64,000 nucleotides of DNA from Cavia porcellus. Taxonomy: Eukaryota; Chordata; Mammalia; Rodentia; Caviidae. The notes under the pieces are model-generated. The model ran no database searches. It was not told where the DNA came from and was given only the letters and a program-made list of their open reading frames with translations. The stretch spans positions 31,154,785 through 31,218,784 of the forward strand of contig NW_026947502.1 in assembly GCF_034190915.1 (NCBI RefSeq), written 5' to 3'. Made by a program: the position numbers and the translations under genes. Each line of letters opens with the position of its first letter. Positions within the stretch are counted from its first letter, which is position 1. This document shows positions 47,101-57,110 of the stretch, piece after piece.

Positions 47101-48138
47101 AGCCTGGAACAGGTGGCTCTACACCGGGTAAGCCAAGGGTCAGCTGACCAGGGGCACCTGCTGGGTGGCAGAGAGCCAGTTACCTATTCCGAAAGCTGCT
47201 GCCCTCTCCCCATAGCCAGGTGAGACACAGTTGCTGGATCTAGAGAAGCTAGTGAGCTCGGTGGCTGCCCAGAGATTGGTCTTAGACACTCTTCCAGGTA
47301 AGGGACATTGACCTACCTAGAACTTGATGTCTGGGTATGGCTCTGGCCTAGGAGGATGGGGGTCCCGGGAAGAGGCAGACAGCAGCAGTGGTGCTCTCTG
47401 TCACAGGTGCAAAGATCTGTGAGGCCAGCAACATAACCCCCTGCTCCAACCAGGTAAGCACAAGCCCTGGGATGCCTTCATTCCCCTGCTAGTTTTTTTC
47501 CATCTCCCTGTTGTGACTGACCCACGTTCTTGCAGGGACACACGCCTAAGACCAAGGACAAGGCCACTCATCTTCCTCCACAGCCCCCTGCTTCTCTGTT
47601 GCAGGTACCTAGCAGTGCCACTGGGAAACGTCAGACTTGTGACATCGAAGGTACATTGTGGGAATGGTGGGGCCTGGGGACCATAGGGACTAGGGAAGTG
47701 GGGTGGAATCAGAAAGGTTTTAGCTAAAACAGTGGCCTGTGTGCCTTTGGGACTGTTAACGAGAAAGTCTGGGGCCATTAGAATTAGAGGACAAGAAGGG
47801 CTGTGATAAGGGCCCCAGAGGCCACAGGTGCTGGGGTCAGGGAGGCTGTGGCCATAGTGAGACAGCAGGACTGAGGTGGGCTAGCATAGGCGGTGCTAAA
47901 GGGGAGAGGGGTTGTGACTCTGTGGCTACCCTCAGGCCTGGTAGAGCTGCTGAACCGGGTGCAGAGCTGTGGGGCCCATGACCAGAGGGGCCTTCTTCGA
48001 AAAGAGGACCTGGTACTTCCAGAATTTCTGCAACTGCCTGCCCAGCAGCCAAGCTCCCCAGAGGCTCCACCACAGACCAACTCAGCTGCCCAGCCCAGTG
48101 GGGGCCCATTAGATTCCACTACCCATCCAGCCGTCTGA
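35146..48138 (+). CDS. RGS14: RGS14, regulator of G-protein signaling 14, 15 coding exons
   Basis: Scaffold that speeds GTP hydrolysis on Gi/o alpha subunits (RGS domain), binds Ras/Rap GTPases (two RBDs) and holds Gi alpha-GDP (GoLoco). In rodents it is best known from hippocampal CA2. Exons: 35146-35190, 42189-42210, 42375-42553, 42887-42979, 43062-43205, 43482-43625, 43741-43852, 44168-44280, 44701-44904, 46720-46796, 47001-47127, 47216-47297, 47407-47453, 47536-47650, 47936-48138. They total 1707 nt, 568 codons plus stop; human has 566 residues. Every junction is GT/AG and in frame. RGS domain about 68-185, RBD1 about 302-375, RBD2 about 376-447, GoLoco about 502-525 with its DQR motif. 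The start [15 protein letters not shown] matches human. The C-terminus ends HPAV and lacks the PDZ ligand known from human RGS14. Two alternative acceptors (exons 9 and 14) are discussed in the findings. Confidence 0.97.
36000..36115 (+). repeat. MIR-like fragments in RGS14 intron 1
   Basis: CCTCCTCTGTAAACTGTGGA and GACTAAATGGGATGATAAAT resemble the MIR 3' half. A similar fragment lies near 38065-38130 (GCCTCAGTTTCCTCACCTGC). The intron (35191-42188) otherwise shows scattered old repeats and no exon. Confidence 0.5.
37555..37730 (+). repeat. Dimeric B1/ID-like SINE in RGS14 intron 1
   Basis: B1-like head (CCCAGCACTCTGGGTGGCCG) joined through TCTCGAGATGAAAATTTAAA to an ID-like tail (GAGGATGTAGCTCAATGGGA). 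Confidence 0.7.
40255..40375 (+). repeat. MIR element in RGS14 intron 1
   Basis: CAAGGTTACACAGTACAAAT and TTGAACTCAGGTAGACTGG match the MIR core in order. Confidence 0.6.
41315..41460 (-). repeat. MER5-like hAT remnant in RGS14 intron 1
   Basis: CAACATCAGCATCCTCTGGA, GTTAGAATAAAGAACCTTGG, TTGAGAGCTACTG follow a reversed MER5-type element. Confidence 0.55.
41800..41905 (+). repeat. MIR element in RGS14 intron 1
   Basis: TTTACAGATGGAAACCATTA, TTTGCCCAAAGTCACGCAGC and AGTGACAGAAACAGGATTAA follow the core of MIR. Confidence 0.6.
42189..42210 (+). CDS. RGS14: RGS14 coding exon 2 (22-nt micro-exon, residues 16-23)
   Basis: Very short exon between TCTTGTAG and GTAAGTG; encodes VLAVSDG plus one base. 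Needed to join exon 1 to exon 3 in frame. Confidence 0.9.
42375..42553 (+). CDS. RGS14: RGS14 coding exon 3 (residues 23-82)
   Basis: Serine-rich N-terminal part, then the first RGS helices ([20 protein letters not shown]). Acceptor CCTTGCAG, donor GTGAGC. Confidence 0.95.
42887..42979 (+). CDS. RGS14: RGS14 coding exon 4 (residues 83-113)
   Basis: RGS domain core: [20 protein letters not shown], containing the invariant [10 protein letters not shown] surface that contacts G alpha. Confidence 0.95.
43062..43205 (+). CDS. RGS14: RGS14 coding exon 5 (residues 114-161)
   Basis: RGS domain middle: [20 protein letters not shown] then [20 protein letters not shown]. Exactly 48 codons. Confidence 0.95.
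43482..43625 (+). CDS. RGS14: RGS14 coding exon 6 (residues 162-209)
   Basis: End of the RGS domain: [20 protein letters not shown], then a linker. Confidence 0.95.
43741..43852 (+). CDS. RGS14: RGS14 coding exon 7 (residues 210-247)
   Basis: Basic linker [19 protein letters not shown] and RPLRKSFRR. Acceptor CCCGCAG, donor GTGAGG. Confidence 0.95.
44168..44280 (+). CDS. RGS14: RGS14 coding exon 8 (residues 247-284)
   Basis: Linker with [20 protein letters not shown], serine-rich. Intron 8 that follows (44281-44700) is TG-rich and unremarkable otherwise. Confidence 0.95.
44701..44904 (+). CDS. RGS14: RGS14 coding exon 9 (residues 285-352)
   Basis: RBD1 start: [40 protein letters not shown]. 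The 44701 acceptor gives the human-like junction KSE-SHRKS. An alternative acceptor lies 6 nt upstream. Confidence 0.92.
46261..46381 (-). mobile_element. ID-type SINE with internal deletion and 15-bp TSD (RGS14 intron 9)
   Basis: Perfect TCCTCCAGCTTTCTT copies at 46261-46275 and 46367-46381 flank a reverse SINE. Its body reads TTTTTATCGGCCGCCTGCTT, so the stretch normally between ATCGG and CTGCCTGC (the TACCGGGGATCGAACTCACG segment, B-box arm) is absent. Confidence 0.85.
46388..46505 (-). repeat. B1-like SINE (RGS14 intron 9)
   Basis: Reverse copy TGTGTGAGACAGGGTCTTAC through GAGATTACAGGCGTGCACCA. The remainder of intron 9 (44905-46719) shows nothing recognisable. Confidence 0.75.
46720..46796 (+). 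CDS. RGS14: RGS14 coding exon 10 (residues 353-378)
   Basis: End of RBD1: [20 protein letters not shown] and NRITFE. Donor GTGAGTG after TTCGA. Confidence 0.94.
47001..47127 (+). CDS. RGS14: RGS14 coding exon 11 (residues 378-420)
   Basis: RBD2 start: [20 protein letters not shown], then [16 protein letters not shown]. Confidence 0.95.
47216..47297 (+). CDS. RGS14: RGS14 coding exon 12 (residues 421-448)
   Basis: End of RBD2: [20 protein letters not shown] and LVLDTLP. Acceptor CCATAG, donor GTAAGG. Confidence 0.95.
47407..47453 (+). CDS. RGS14: RGS14 coding exon 13 (residues 448-463)
   Basis: Poorly conserved linker [16 protein letters not shown] between RBD2 and GoLoco; the human counterpart differs at most positions but frame and length fit. 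Confidence 0.88.
47536..47650 (+). CDS. RGS14: RGS14 coding exon 14 (residues 464-502)
   Basis: Linker [20 protein letters not shown] then [14 protein letters not shown], the conserved lead-in to GoLoco. Contains an internal acceptor-like site at 47604/47605. Confidence 0.92.
47936..48138 (+). CDS. RGS14: RGS14 coding exon 15 (residues 502-568, stop)
   Basis: GoLoco motif [20 protein letters not shown] with the DQR triad, then a Pro/Ser-rich tail ending HPAV; TGA at 48136. Confidence 0.96.
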
Positions 48139-48670
48139 CGCCTTAGTTTCAGTCCAGGCCGGCTGCATGGCACCTGGCGGGCCGAGCATGCTATGGGTCC
48201 GCTCTGCATGCCCTGTCTGTGCCATGAGTGTTCCTGGCCCTTTCCTGCCATGGGCAGGCCCGCGGGAAGAGCCAGGAAGGGGCGGAGAGGGAACTCAGGG
48301 GAGCTATGTCCTACAGCTGCCACCACCTGGTCTCTCCAGGCTCACCTGCCCATTTATGCAGCCAGGCTACCGGGAGGGGGTGGCCCTAGCTCCTTGTGCA
48401 GCTGTGCCCAGCACAGAGGGGTGGCGTTGGCAGTGCCAGCCTCCCCAGCCTGTGCCAAGTTTCAGCAAGTGGCAAAAGGAGGGGCCGGCCCCTTCTTAGG
48501 GAGTGGATAAGAGTGAAGCCTGGGTGTGCAGGTGGGTAGCCCCTCCCTACACCCACAGAGACTCTACTGTACATATTAATTTTGCAATTGGCTTGGGGCA
48601 GCTGAGCTTGCCCTGGGTGTATGATATTGTTATTATAATTATTATTATTATTCTGCCATGAGGTATGTTC
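48139..48670 (+). other. RGS14: RGS14 3' UTR
   Basis: Runs through CTACTGTACATATTAATTTT and an ATT-rich stretch (48626-48653). A TG-rich element (CCTTGTGTGTC) follows at about 48669-48679. No canonical AATAAA is seen, so a variant poly(A) signal must be used. End inferred. Confidence 0.5.
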
Positions 48671-48989
48671 CTTGTGTGTCACTGTGCTCTGCTCTGCTCC
48701 CCGCCCCCTACAACAAACCACATTGCCTGTCACCAAAGTCAGTGCCAGGAAGTTCTTGGGGACTTCAGGATGTACCTCTTGACTTCCTGTTTTCAGAATC
48801 TCTTTTCCTGACTGCATAGATCATGGGGGGCAGAGGAGTGCACAAGAGAGAGAGACAGACGTCCGTCTGTAGCTGTGCCCCAACCATCATCCAGCCATTC
48901 AGTCTCTGGATCAGGATCCACCATTCTGGCTGCTGTTCTCTGGTGCTATCAGGACCCCAGTGTGTCTTTATACATCTAACTGGAGGCTC

Positions 48990-49160
48990 CTTGGATGCAT
49001 CAAAGGCCTATATGGCACATGCGTATGATCCTAGTACTTGGGAAGCTGAGGCAGGACGCTTGTGAGTTTAGGACCACCCTGGACTGTGTAGTGAGTTCAG
49101 GCCAGCCTGAACTACATAGCAAGATTCTGCCTCAAAAAACAAAACAAAACAGAAAAGGCC
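48990..49160 (+). repeat. B1-like SINE
   Basis: CATATGGCACATGCGTATGA-type head through ATTCTGCCTCAAAAAACAAA. It is the first repeat beyond RGS14. From here to about 50300 nothing else is recognisable. Confidence 0.7.
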
Positions 49161-50304
49161 TACATAAGGGCACTAATTGTTTTGGAGGGCAGATTCTCAC
49201 ATAAACTTGCTTTGGCTGGGTGGTTTTTCCTGTCGCCAGACAGACAGGAAAGCCAGGACTCTATGTGGGGAGGGGAAGCAGGGAAGACCTTCCAGAAAGA
49301 GGGCCTTCAGCTGTGAGGAGAGAAGTCAAACTTGTCCCAACCCAGAGAAGTGCTGCCACAGAAGAAAGAAGGGGCCTCCAGAAAGCGCCCCCTGAGGAGG
49401 TGAGAGAGAACCCTGCCTGCCACAGACTGCTCAGGCTACACCTACTGACCCCTGTTCCAGGGCTCCCCTACTCTCTCTCTCTCCTCATCCAGCTTGATCT
49501 TCTTCCTTCTTGACATTGGTAGTGCAGATCAGTGAGGTTTGTTGGGCCACCTTCCTCCCTCTCCCAGCCTCTGCTTTCTGCCCCCTTAGCCCATTTTATC
49601 TGACAGGGTGCATGAACTGCTAGGTGGGCTGATGGCCCGTCAGATACTCCCTTCTCCTGGCCAGAGATGGGCTCCAGATGGTCCTTTGCCTTCCGTTGTT
49701 CTGGTCAGAATCCCAGTCCTGCTCGTGTTTTATTATCTCCTGGAGATTTGTACAAAGGATCTTCAGGAGGAGAACCTGCGTGGGAATGAAACCAGCACAG
49801 GAGAACAGGACTGAGAGGTGCCTAAAATGCCTAAAACCGACCACTTGTAGACTTTCCCCTTAGCCAATCAAATACACTGGGCGTGTGTATTTGTTTCTAA
49901 GACCTGCAGCCACAAAAGTCCTGCTTCATCGACAATCTCAGCAGTCTCAGATGGTCTCAGTGAAGCATGCAGGGACAAAAGGTCATCAGCAGTTCTGACA
50001 GGGGACTGCTTAGCACTAGGGTTGCTGTGTGAGACTCCGACCAGCCACAGAACTCCCTTCAGACTTCCTGGGACCTGGGACTTCTCACCTGTGGAAGGAA
50101 ATACCCTTCCATCTGTTTCAAGATAGAGAGGTGGGGGCAACAAGTGAGAGATGGTCTATCTCCCTGATGTTGGCAGGCAGATTCTGTAGGCTGCACCCAG
50201 CCCTCACCCATCCCTGTATCTCTGTAGACTCAACAGTGATGCTTGTTACCCTTAGGGACCAAAGGGATTGCTCCGTGGGTACAAGGGGTCAAGGCTAAGT
50301 GAAG

Positions 50305-50550
50305 GTCCTTGGCTGGGTGTGGTGGCATACTCTTGTAATTCCAGCAGTTGGGAGGCTGAGGTAGGAGGATTGCTGTGAGTTCAAGGCCAGCCTGGGCCAC
50401 ATGGTAAGGACATGAAGAAGGAGGAGAAGGAGGAGGAGGAAGAGGAGGAGGAGAAGCAGGAGGAGGAGGAGCAGGAGCAGGAGCAGGAGAAGGAGAAGGA
50501 GAAGGAGAAGGAGAAGGAGAAGGAGAAGGAGAAGGAGAAGCAGAAGGAGT
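50305..50550 (+). repeat. B1-like SINE running into 145-nt purine-only tract
   Basis: B1-like body at about 50310-50404 (GGTGTGGTGGCATACTCTTG). Then 50412-50550 is almost entirely A and G on the plus strand (GGAGAA/GAGGAG units, with isolated C). The open frame across it is a Glu/Lys repeat artefact. Confidence 0.8.
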
Positions 50551-51102
50551 CAGTTCTTACAGAGGAGGAACTCACATGTACTGAGTTCCCCAAGATAGAT
50601 GTGAGCCATCCTTTGTCTCATCTTCATTGTCACAGCAAACAAGCTGGTAGTATTAAAGCAAGTTTGCAGGACGGGAGTGACCAGCCCAGGACAATGCATG
50701 GTGCTTTACCAGCACTCAGGCTTCCTGGAGCAGGGACATATTCCCGAGAAGGTCTGCGCACCTGAAACCCTCTGGTGGGAAGCCAGGCCCCTCTGGTGGG
50801 AAGGGTACATTGATAGGGCCACTTTGTGTGGAGGGGGAGATATTCAGAAGCTTCTGCTAAAAGTTAAAAATTATATGTGACCTAGTGATCCCACTAGAGA
50901 ATCACTCACTCCAGGGATGAGGAGGTTATCTGTTACCTGAAAACTGGCAGCCACCTGTGGACAGGATTTGGGACTAATAGAACATTCTGTGGCTCTTCAA
51001 TACCACAGAGCACAAAAAGAACTGGGTACAGCAGATCCTAGTATGGAAAGTTCTCCAAGATGTGTTAGTGCTCAGCAAACCAAAACAGAGCAACACCTAT
51101 GG

Positions 51103-51575
51103 CGTGATACCTGTTGTGATCTGTTTCTGTTGCTATAACTGAATATCACAGACTTGGTACTTTATAAAGAATAAAGGTTTATTTGACTTGAGGGTATAGC
51201 TCAGCATATTCATGGTTCTAAATTCAGTCTCCAGCATCAAAAACTAAATAAATGAAATAAAAAGAGAGGTTTATTTTGCTCACAGTTTTGGAGACTGAGA
51301 AATCTAAGAGCATAGTCCCAGAATTAAATAAGGGCCTTTAAAACATGCCAGAGAACATCACATGGTGAGATAGCAAGCTAGCCAGAGAGCTCATTTTATA
51401 ATAAGACAGCTCCCAAAATAACACATCAACCCATTAATCCATGAGTGGAGTAATTCATTCAAAAGGGAGGATTCCAAAAGTCCCATCTCACAAAGGTATC
51501 ATCTCTCAGCTTTACTACAGTGAGGACCAAGTACCCAACAGTGTATTTTTAGGGGACACATTCAAATCATAGTTA
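51103..51575 (+). mobile_element. MaLR-type LTR with nested ID-like SINE
   Basis: TTGCTATAACTGAATATCAC, TTTATAAAGAATAAAGG, CACAGTTTTGGAGACTGAGA, ATCACATGGTGAGATAGCAA, GGGGACACATTCAAATCATA match the order of MST/MLT-type MaLR LTRs. At about 51190-51268 an ID-like SINE (GGGTATAGCTCAGC) interrupts it, flanked by AGGTTTATTT copies. Confidence 0.7.
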
Positions 51576-52261
51576 TAACTTATAAACCACAAGCACACAG
51601 AAAAGAGGAAAAGTTCTAGAAGTATACACAGTATATCAAACTAACAAGAAAATGGGCAGGGGACTAGGATTGGGAATAGGGGTCAATGAAAACTTTTGCT
51701 TTGACCTTAGTTTTTTTTTTTAAGAATGCATTTAAAATAATTTTAATAATACAAAGATCTACTCAAGGATCCAACTTGGTAGAGTTCAATTCTTCCTTTG
51801 AGGACCGGAGCCCACCCCCACCTTGGGTCGTTTGGTTGACTGGGTACGTGTCTCTGCCTAATACCCTCCATCTTCCCCACTCCAACAAACCCCCTGAAGT
51901 AGCCTTGGGTCAAAGAAGACCCTGTTTCCTCCTCACAGCTGCTGTGTCCCAGAGCCCTCAAGGCTCTGGGTCCTATTAAGCCCAGCCCAGCCAGCCCCAT
52001 CTAGCGGGCTCAAACTCACAACTGCCTCCTCCAAACTGAGACAGGGATGAGGGGCACCAGCTGGTTAACCTATGAGGCCATGCTTCACGACTACTAGTGG
52101 AGTTGGTTTCTAAGTGGACAGGAAAGATGGTGTAGAGCTGCCCCTCACATGCTCGATGGGAAGCTGGGAGGACTGTTGGCCCTCTCTACCCAGTACACAG
52201 TGCAAGTAAAAGAAGCGAACACATACTTATTTGTTAACTAATTTTCAGATACTTCATGGTA

Positions 52262-52412
52262 AACTGGATGTCAAGATGCATGCCTGTAATCCCAGCACTC
52301 AGGTGGCTGAGGCAGGAGGATCACCATGAGTTTAAGCCAGCCTGGGCTACACAGTGAGTTCAGGATGAGCCTGAAGTACATAGTGAGACCCTGTCTCAAA
52401 AACAAATACACA
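52262..52412 (+). repeat. B1-like SINE
   Basis: GATGCATGCCTGTAATCCCA through ACCCTGTCTCAAAAACAAAT, well preserved. Confidence 0.8.
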
Positions 52413-53159
52413 AACACCCTAATACCTCATTTTACAGAGAACCCAGGCTAGGAGAGCAGGTATGACTTCTCGAGGACACCCGTGAGACCCAAACTCACAT
52501 GGCTCCAAGCCTTTGAGAGACCGTCTTGTTCTCCATCTCTTGTCTTCCCCTACCAGGCTGGCAAAGGGGTACGAGATGGGCACAGGTACACCGTGACCTC
52601 AGTTCTGGGCCAGAATGGGGACAGTTGTGGCACTGCCTGTTCACCTGGAGGCCCTGCTGCCAGTATGCTGACACAGCAGCTGGTCAGTGCTTGCTGGGGC
52701 AGCCAAGTGCACCCTGCAGGGGGCCTGTCCTGCTAGTCAGGTGACTCTGGCTTACGAGAGTTACTGGGTGCTGGAGGTCACTTTCACGGGGAAACAAAGA
52801 CCCAGATGGGCAGGAATTCAAATAATTCCTACACTGAATCATATGCAGCCCACACAACTCCAGGGAGTGCCATTCCCATCCCAGGAAGAGCTGGGAACAT
52901 AAATGTGCAGATGTGGCCTATGAAAACTGTAGGACTTAGGCAAGAAGGGCTCTGTGACTATTTTAGCACTTGTCTGCAGAGAATCAGATTGAGGGTAGAG
53001 CAGAGACACAAAGCAAAAGAAAAACTACCACAGAGCCAGCATCCTACCTGCAGAGCAGCCTAGGGTACTGGATGTCAGGATGATGTTCTGACTGGCAAAG
53101 ATGTGTGGGCAGGAATGACCTCACTACCCAGAGAGCGACCAAGTTCTACTGCATTTCTG

Positions 53160-53580
53160 AGGGACTGAAGGAACCTAGAACCCAGATCAAAGTCTGGAGC
53201 ATGGAATCCAAACCTGGAGCTTGGGTTCTGGAACTGGAGTCTGAAGTCCAGAACTCAGAACCTGAAGCCAAAAGCCTGAAGTCCAGAACCTGGAGCCAGG
53301 CATCTAGAATTGGAGATGAACCCTGAGCCTCATGCCACAAACCAGAACCCCAAATTTGACATCAATGCCAAAAACTAGATCTAAGAGACTAGAACTCTGA
53401 GACCAGAGCCCAGAACCCAGAGCTTGGAACTAAGAATTTAGAATTCAGGACCTGGAACTCCCAACTGTAAGTGGAATTAGAGTATGGATTCTAGAACCCA
53501 GAGCTAAGCTCCAGGCCTAGAACATAGAACCCAAGACCTGAAGTCTGAAGCCGGATCTCAGAGCCCGGAGCCCGGAACTG
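53160..53580. repeat. Degenerate short-period minisatellite (AGAACC/GGAGCC-type units)
   Basis: About 420 bp built from variants of a 6-8-nt motif: AGAACCC, GGAGCTT, GGAACTG, AGAACTC, GAAGTC, AGAGCCC. Many are paired into 12-15-nt super-units. It is not simple-sequence perfect and fits no SINE. Confidence 0.7.
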
Positions 53581-55769
53581 TCACTTTGGTAGCATGCTGT
53601 CCATGCTGACCATGCTGTCCACAGCCCTACTCTCCATGCAGGACCCTGAGGCCAGCATGAAAGACACAGGGCTGGAGCCACATGAGGGAGGCAGCCACAG
53701 GGAAGATGCAGTTTCCAAAAAAGCTGGAAGCAGCCTCAGCTCTTTTGGCCACAGACTTTGTCCTTATCAGTAAATGAATGATCAGTGCCTGGGGCCACAA
53801 CAATTAATAATTAAACAGGGTGATTATCACTGAAATGGCAATAGGGCATCCTCAGGTCAGCCATCCCTGCCTTGGGATTAGGAGGGTCCTTGGGTTCACC
53901 ATCTGCAAAATAGAACTTGTAGGACACAGTGTTTCGGGGCTCTCTCTGCTGTGGGCTTCCCTGGAGCTGGGCTTTCCTTTGCAATCCAAATTCTCCGAGG
54001 GAGGACAAAGTCAAGAGAGTCAGGGGAAGCAGTGCTCTGTTCCCCAGGTAGCCCTACTGCTCTATCTGCCAGCCCAGTGACAAGAACCCTGAACACTGAT
54101 GTGCAAGGAATGTGTCCATATGCATGTATACATATGCAGTCCTGATGTCCTGAATACTGGAACGATGATCACTGCCATCTTCCCAGAGTGCAGCACTGTG
54201 CTGACCAATAGAGGAGTTGAATCTCCTTAAACTAGTACCAGGCTTGTGAGAAAAGGCATGAATTCTCAAACTGTACTGATGGGAAACCCTGTTGTGGGAT
54301 TAAATGGATCATAAACCAGTTCTCCCTCCACCCCAAACAATTCAGACAAAAATAGTCTCAAATGTTAGTTTTCTTCCCTTCGTTGTACTCAGACTTCAGG
54401 TCCTGCAGAAAATTTACATGTGCAAACTGTATTTAAGGAGCAAATGGAAGTTAACCAAGAATTGCAAAATCAACTGGTTGTGCCAACAACCTGTTCTGTT
54501 CCTGGATCCACACGCTTGTTCTTAGGAACGATCTTTCTCTCCATTCTGCTGCTGTGTAGCAGTATTTCCACAGGCATTATGAAAGCCAATCTATGTCAGC
54601 CTTGGCATTCACGCTGGCCACGCTGTTACTACTGTATATCACCACCACCTAATTCCTCCTCAACCCATGGCAGTTGTCTCCTCCCCCTCAGATTACCTGA
54701 CATCTCCGTAGCATTTAAGCCTGCTGATCAGAGCGTCTCTCTCAAAATTTGATCAAACCAGGCATCTAGGGTTGTATTTCTTTCTGGTCTTTCCCCTGAC
54801 CCCTGGGTGCTTCTCTTGGTCTTCTTTGCTGGTTCCTCTGCCTTACCCTCCCTTAAAGGTAGGTGAACTTCTGGGCTTGGCCTCTGGACCGGTTCTCTTT
54901 GTTACGCATACGCTCCCTGAGTTTGACTTCACAGCCTGAGGCCATGGAGGTGGGCAGGAATCCAAATTGCATTGGTCCTTTCAGGTGTACCAGCATGCTG
55001 TCTTTATTCAAGCAGTTAACATGTTTTTAAAGACGGGAGTTGGCATGATTAACTTTGGATTTTGAAGGGATCGTTAGTTGCTTTCTTTGGAGAATGGATT
55101 GTGCAGCCAGGGCAGATACAGGCAGAGCACTTGGGAGGCACTGCAATTTCCCAGGAGAGATGACTCAGCTCCGTGTGGCTCGGTCCAGAAAGGTGGCCAC
55201 AGAGATGTCGGGCAGTGAAAGGGTCAGATTGCTCCTGGAGAGATAAAATTAGAAAAATTGGAGGAAGTGTTGGAGGTGAGTGGGTGGCGGCAAATAAGCG
55301 TGCAGGATGCCTGCTTGTGTCTGGCTCCAACTGATAGACTACAGGCTGCCTGCAAAGATCGAGAACACAAAGAAGGCTCACTCAGGATAGGGTAAGGAGC
55401 ACAGTGTGCTCAGACAGACAGAGCCAACCGGCTCCTGCCAGAGGGCCCTCTGACACAGCCTGTGCTGATGCATCTTCCACCCAGATGGCTTCTCCCCTTC
55501 TGTGCCTTTCCTCAGAGTGAGAGGATCCCAACCAGCAAGGTTCTGGGCTGACAGGAAGTCCAGAGAAGCCATGACCAGAGCACAAGTACACAGACAGAGT
55601 GAGTCATTATCAGGGGAACACACAGACTCTGTCACCAACCAAGGAGGAGACAGGCATCTGGAGATGGGTAGTCATAAAAGGAGCAGAGCGCCTGACACCT
55701 GAATCTTCAGGGCTAAAATGGAGCCATTTTTTATGCTGCTCCCAGAAGCTCTGACTGAAGATCTGGTCA

Positions 55770-55865
55770 ACTCAAAGGTTTCATTACTAGCTCAGTGGCA
55801 CAGTGCCTGTCTGGCAAGCATAAGGTTCTGAGTTTGATTCCCAGTATCCCCCCAAATAAATAAAG
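55770..55865 (+). repeat. ID-type SINE
   Basis: ACTAGCTCAGTGGCACAGTG, CTGTCTGGCAAGCATAAGGT, AGTTTGATTCCCAGTAT and an AAATAAATAAA tail. Confidence 0.7.
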
Positions 55866-56054
55866 TTTCTTTACTGTCACTAGGGCTGAACCAGCCCCAC
55901 ATCCAGAAAAAATAATACTTTTGGAAATAGTGACCATATAAATTAATAGAATTTTGGAATCTTATGTCTTTGGATGTATTTAATCAATAACTTCTTCCCT
56001 ACTAAACCTGTAACTTTATCACAACTGTAATGTAGACTTCAGAAATGACAAAAT

Positions 56055-56205
56055 ATGGCATGGTAGTAAATACCTATATTACCAGAATTTAGGAGATGGA
56101 GGCAAGAGGATCTCTGAGTTCGAGGCCAACCTGGCTTACCTAATGAGTTTAAGCCAACTTGTAACTAGTTAGACAATCTCTCAAATAAATAAATAACCAT
56201 AACCT
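56055..56205 (+). repeat. B1-like SINE, diverged
   Basis: GGCATGGTAGTAAATACCTA through CAATCTCTCAAATAAATAAA. Confidence 0.65.
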
Positions 56206-56937
56206 TGTTAAAAAGAGGACATAGCCCCAGTCATCCTGCCTGGGGTCTGACCTAAGTAGAGCGAGGATAAACAGGTCAGCTGGGTTGGGATTGCTAGTTG
56301 TGGTCAACAGACCACTGCTGTGTTCAGACTATAAATTAAGCATGGATTAGCGAGCCTTTATCAATTTAAAGAGGAAACTGCAAAAATGCCTATTTTTCTT
56401 GGTGCAAAAAGCCTGGAGCTGTCACTCTGAAGATGTTGACAGCACTCTGGGCAATCACCTGGTGAGCCACAGTTACAGACTTGAAATACAGTGCACCTAG
56501 TGGAGGCCGGGCCGTGCCCTTGGCTGAGGCACATCAGCATCCGAGAGGCTCTTCGAAAAGGCTTGAAGCAGGAAGGCAGCATCACCCTAAGTGATCATCC
56601 TGAGACGGGTCATTTATCTTGTTGAATTCTACAATGCTGATGAAGCGTTACTAATTAATTGCTACTTTATAAGTAAAGGGAGTAGAGTCCAGAGAGGTGA
56701 AGTGACTTGCCTCCATCCCAGATTGATTCAAGGACTGCTTGGATCTTTACTCAAACAAGAGAAGAATCTGGCTTTCGCAGTCTTGTTCTAGCATGGAATA
56801 GGAATTTAACCAACGTGCTTAGGAATGGATGGGCAGACGACGACTGGCCAGATGGTTGGATGCATGGATGCATGGAGCAGAAGGAAGATGGATTGATAAT
56901 GCTGGTAGTTTACTAGACAGTCACCTAAGCTAGATTT

Positions 56938-57110
56938 TGACAGGGTACTGAGGATTAAACCCAGAGCCTTCACACTGAATTATGCCCTAGCCCTTAAAAA
57001 TTTTTTTATTTTTAAATTTTTGAGATAGTCGGAGTAGCTATGTCACTCAATCTGGACTTGAACTGTCAATCTTCCTGTCTAAGCCTCCAAGAATTCTGGG
57101 ATTACTTGGA
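56938..57110 (-). repeat. Diverged dimeric SINE
   Basis: Reverse ID-like part (GGTACTGAGGATTAAACCCA) followed by reverse B1-like part (TTTTTGAGATAGTCGGAGTA, AATTCTGGGATTAC). Upstream, 53600-55770 shows no recognisable gene. Confidence 0.55.

Noticed and set aside
50412..50765. Open frame coding a Glu/Lys repeat protein
   Set aside because: Direct translation of the purine microsatellite; no start context or gene structure.
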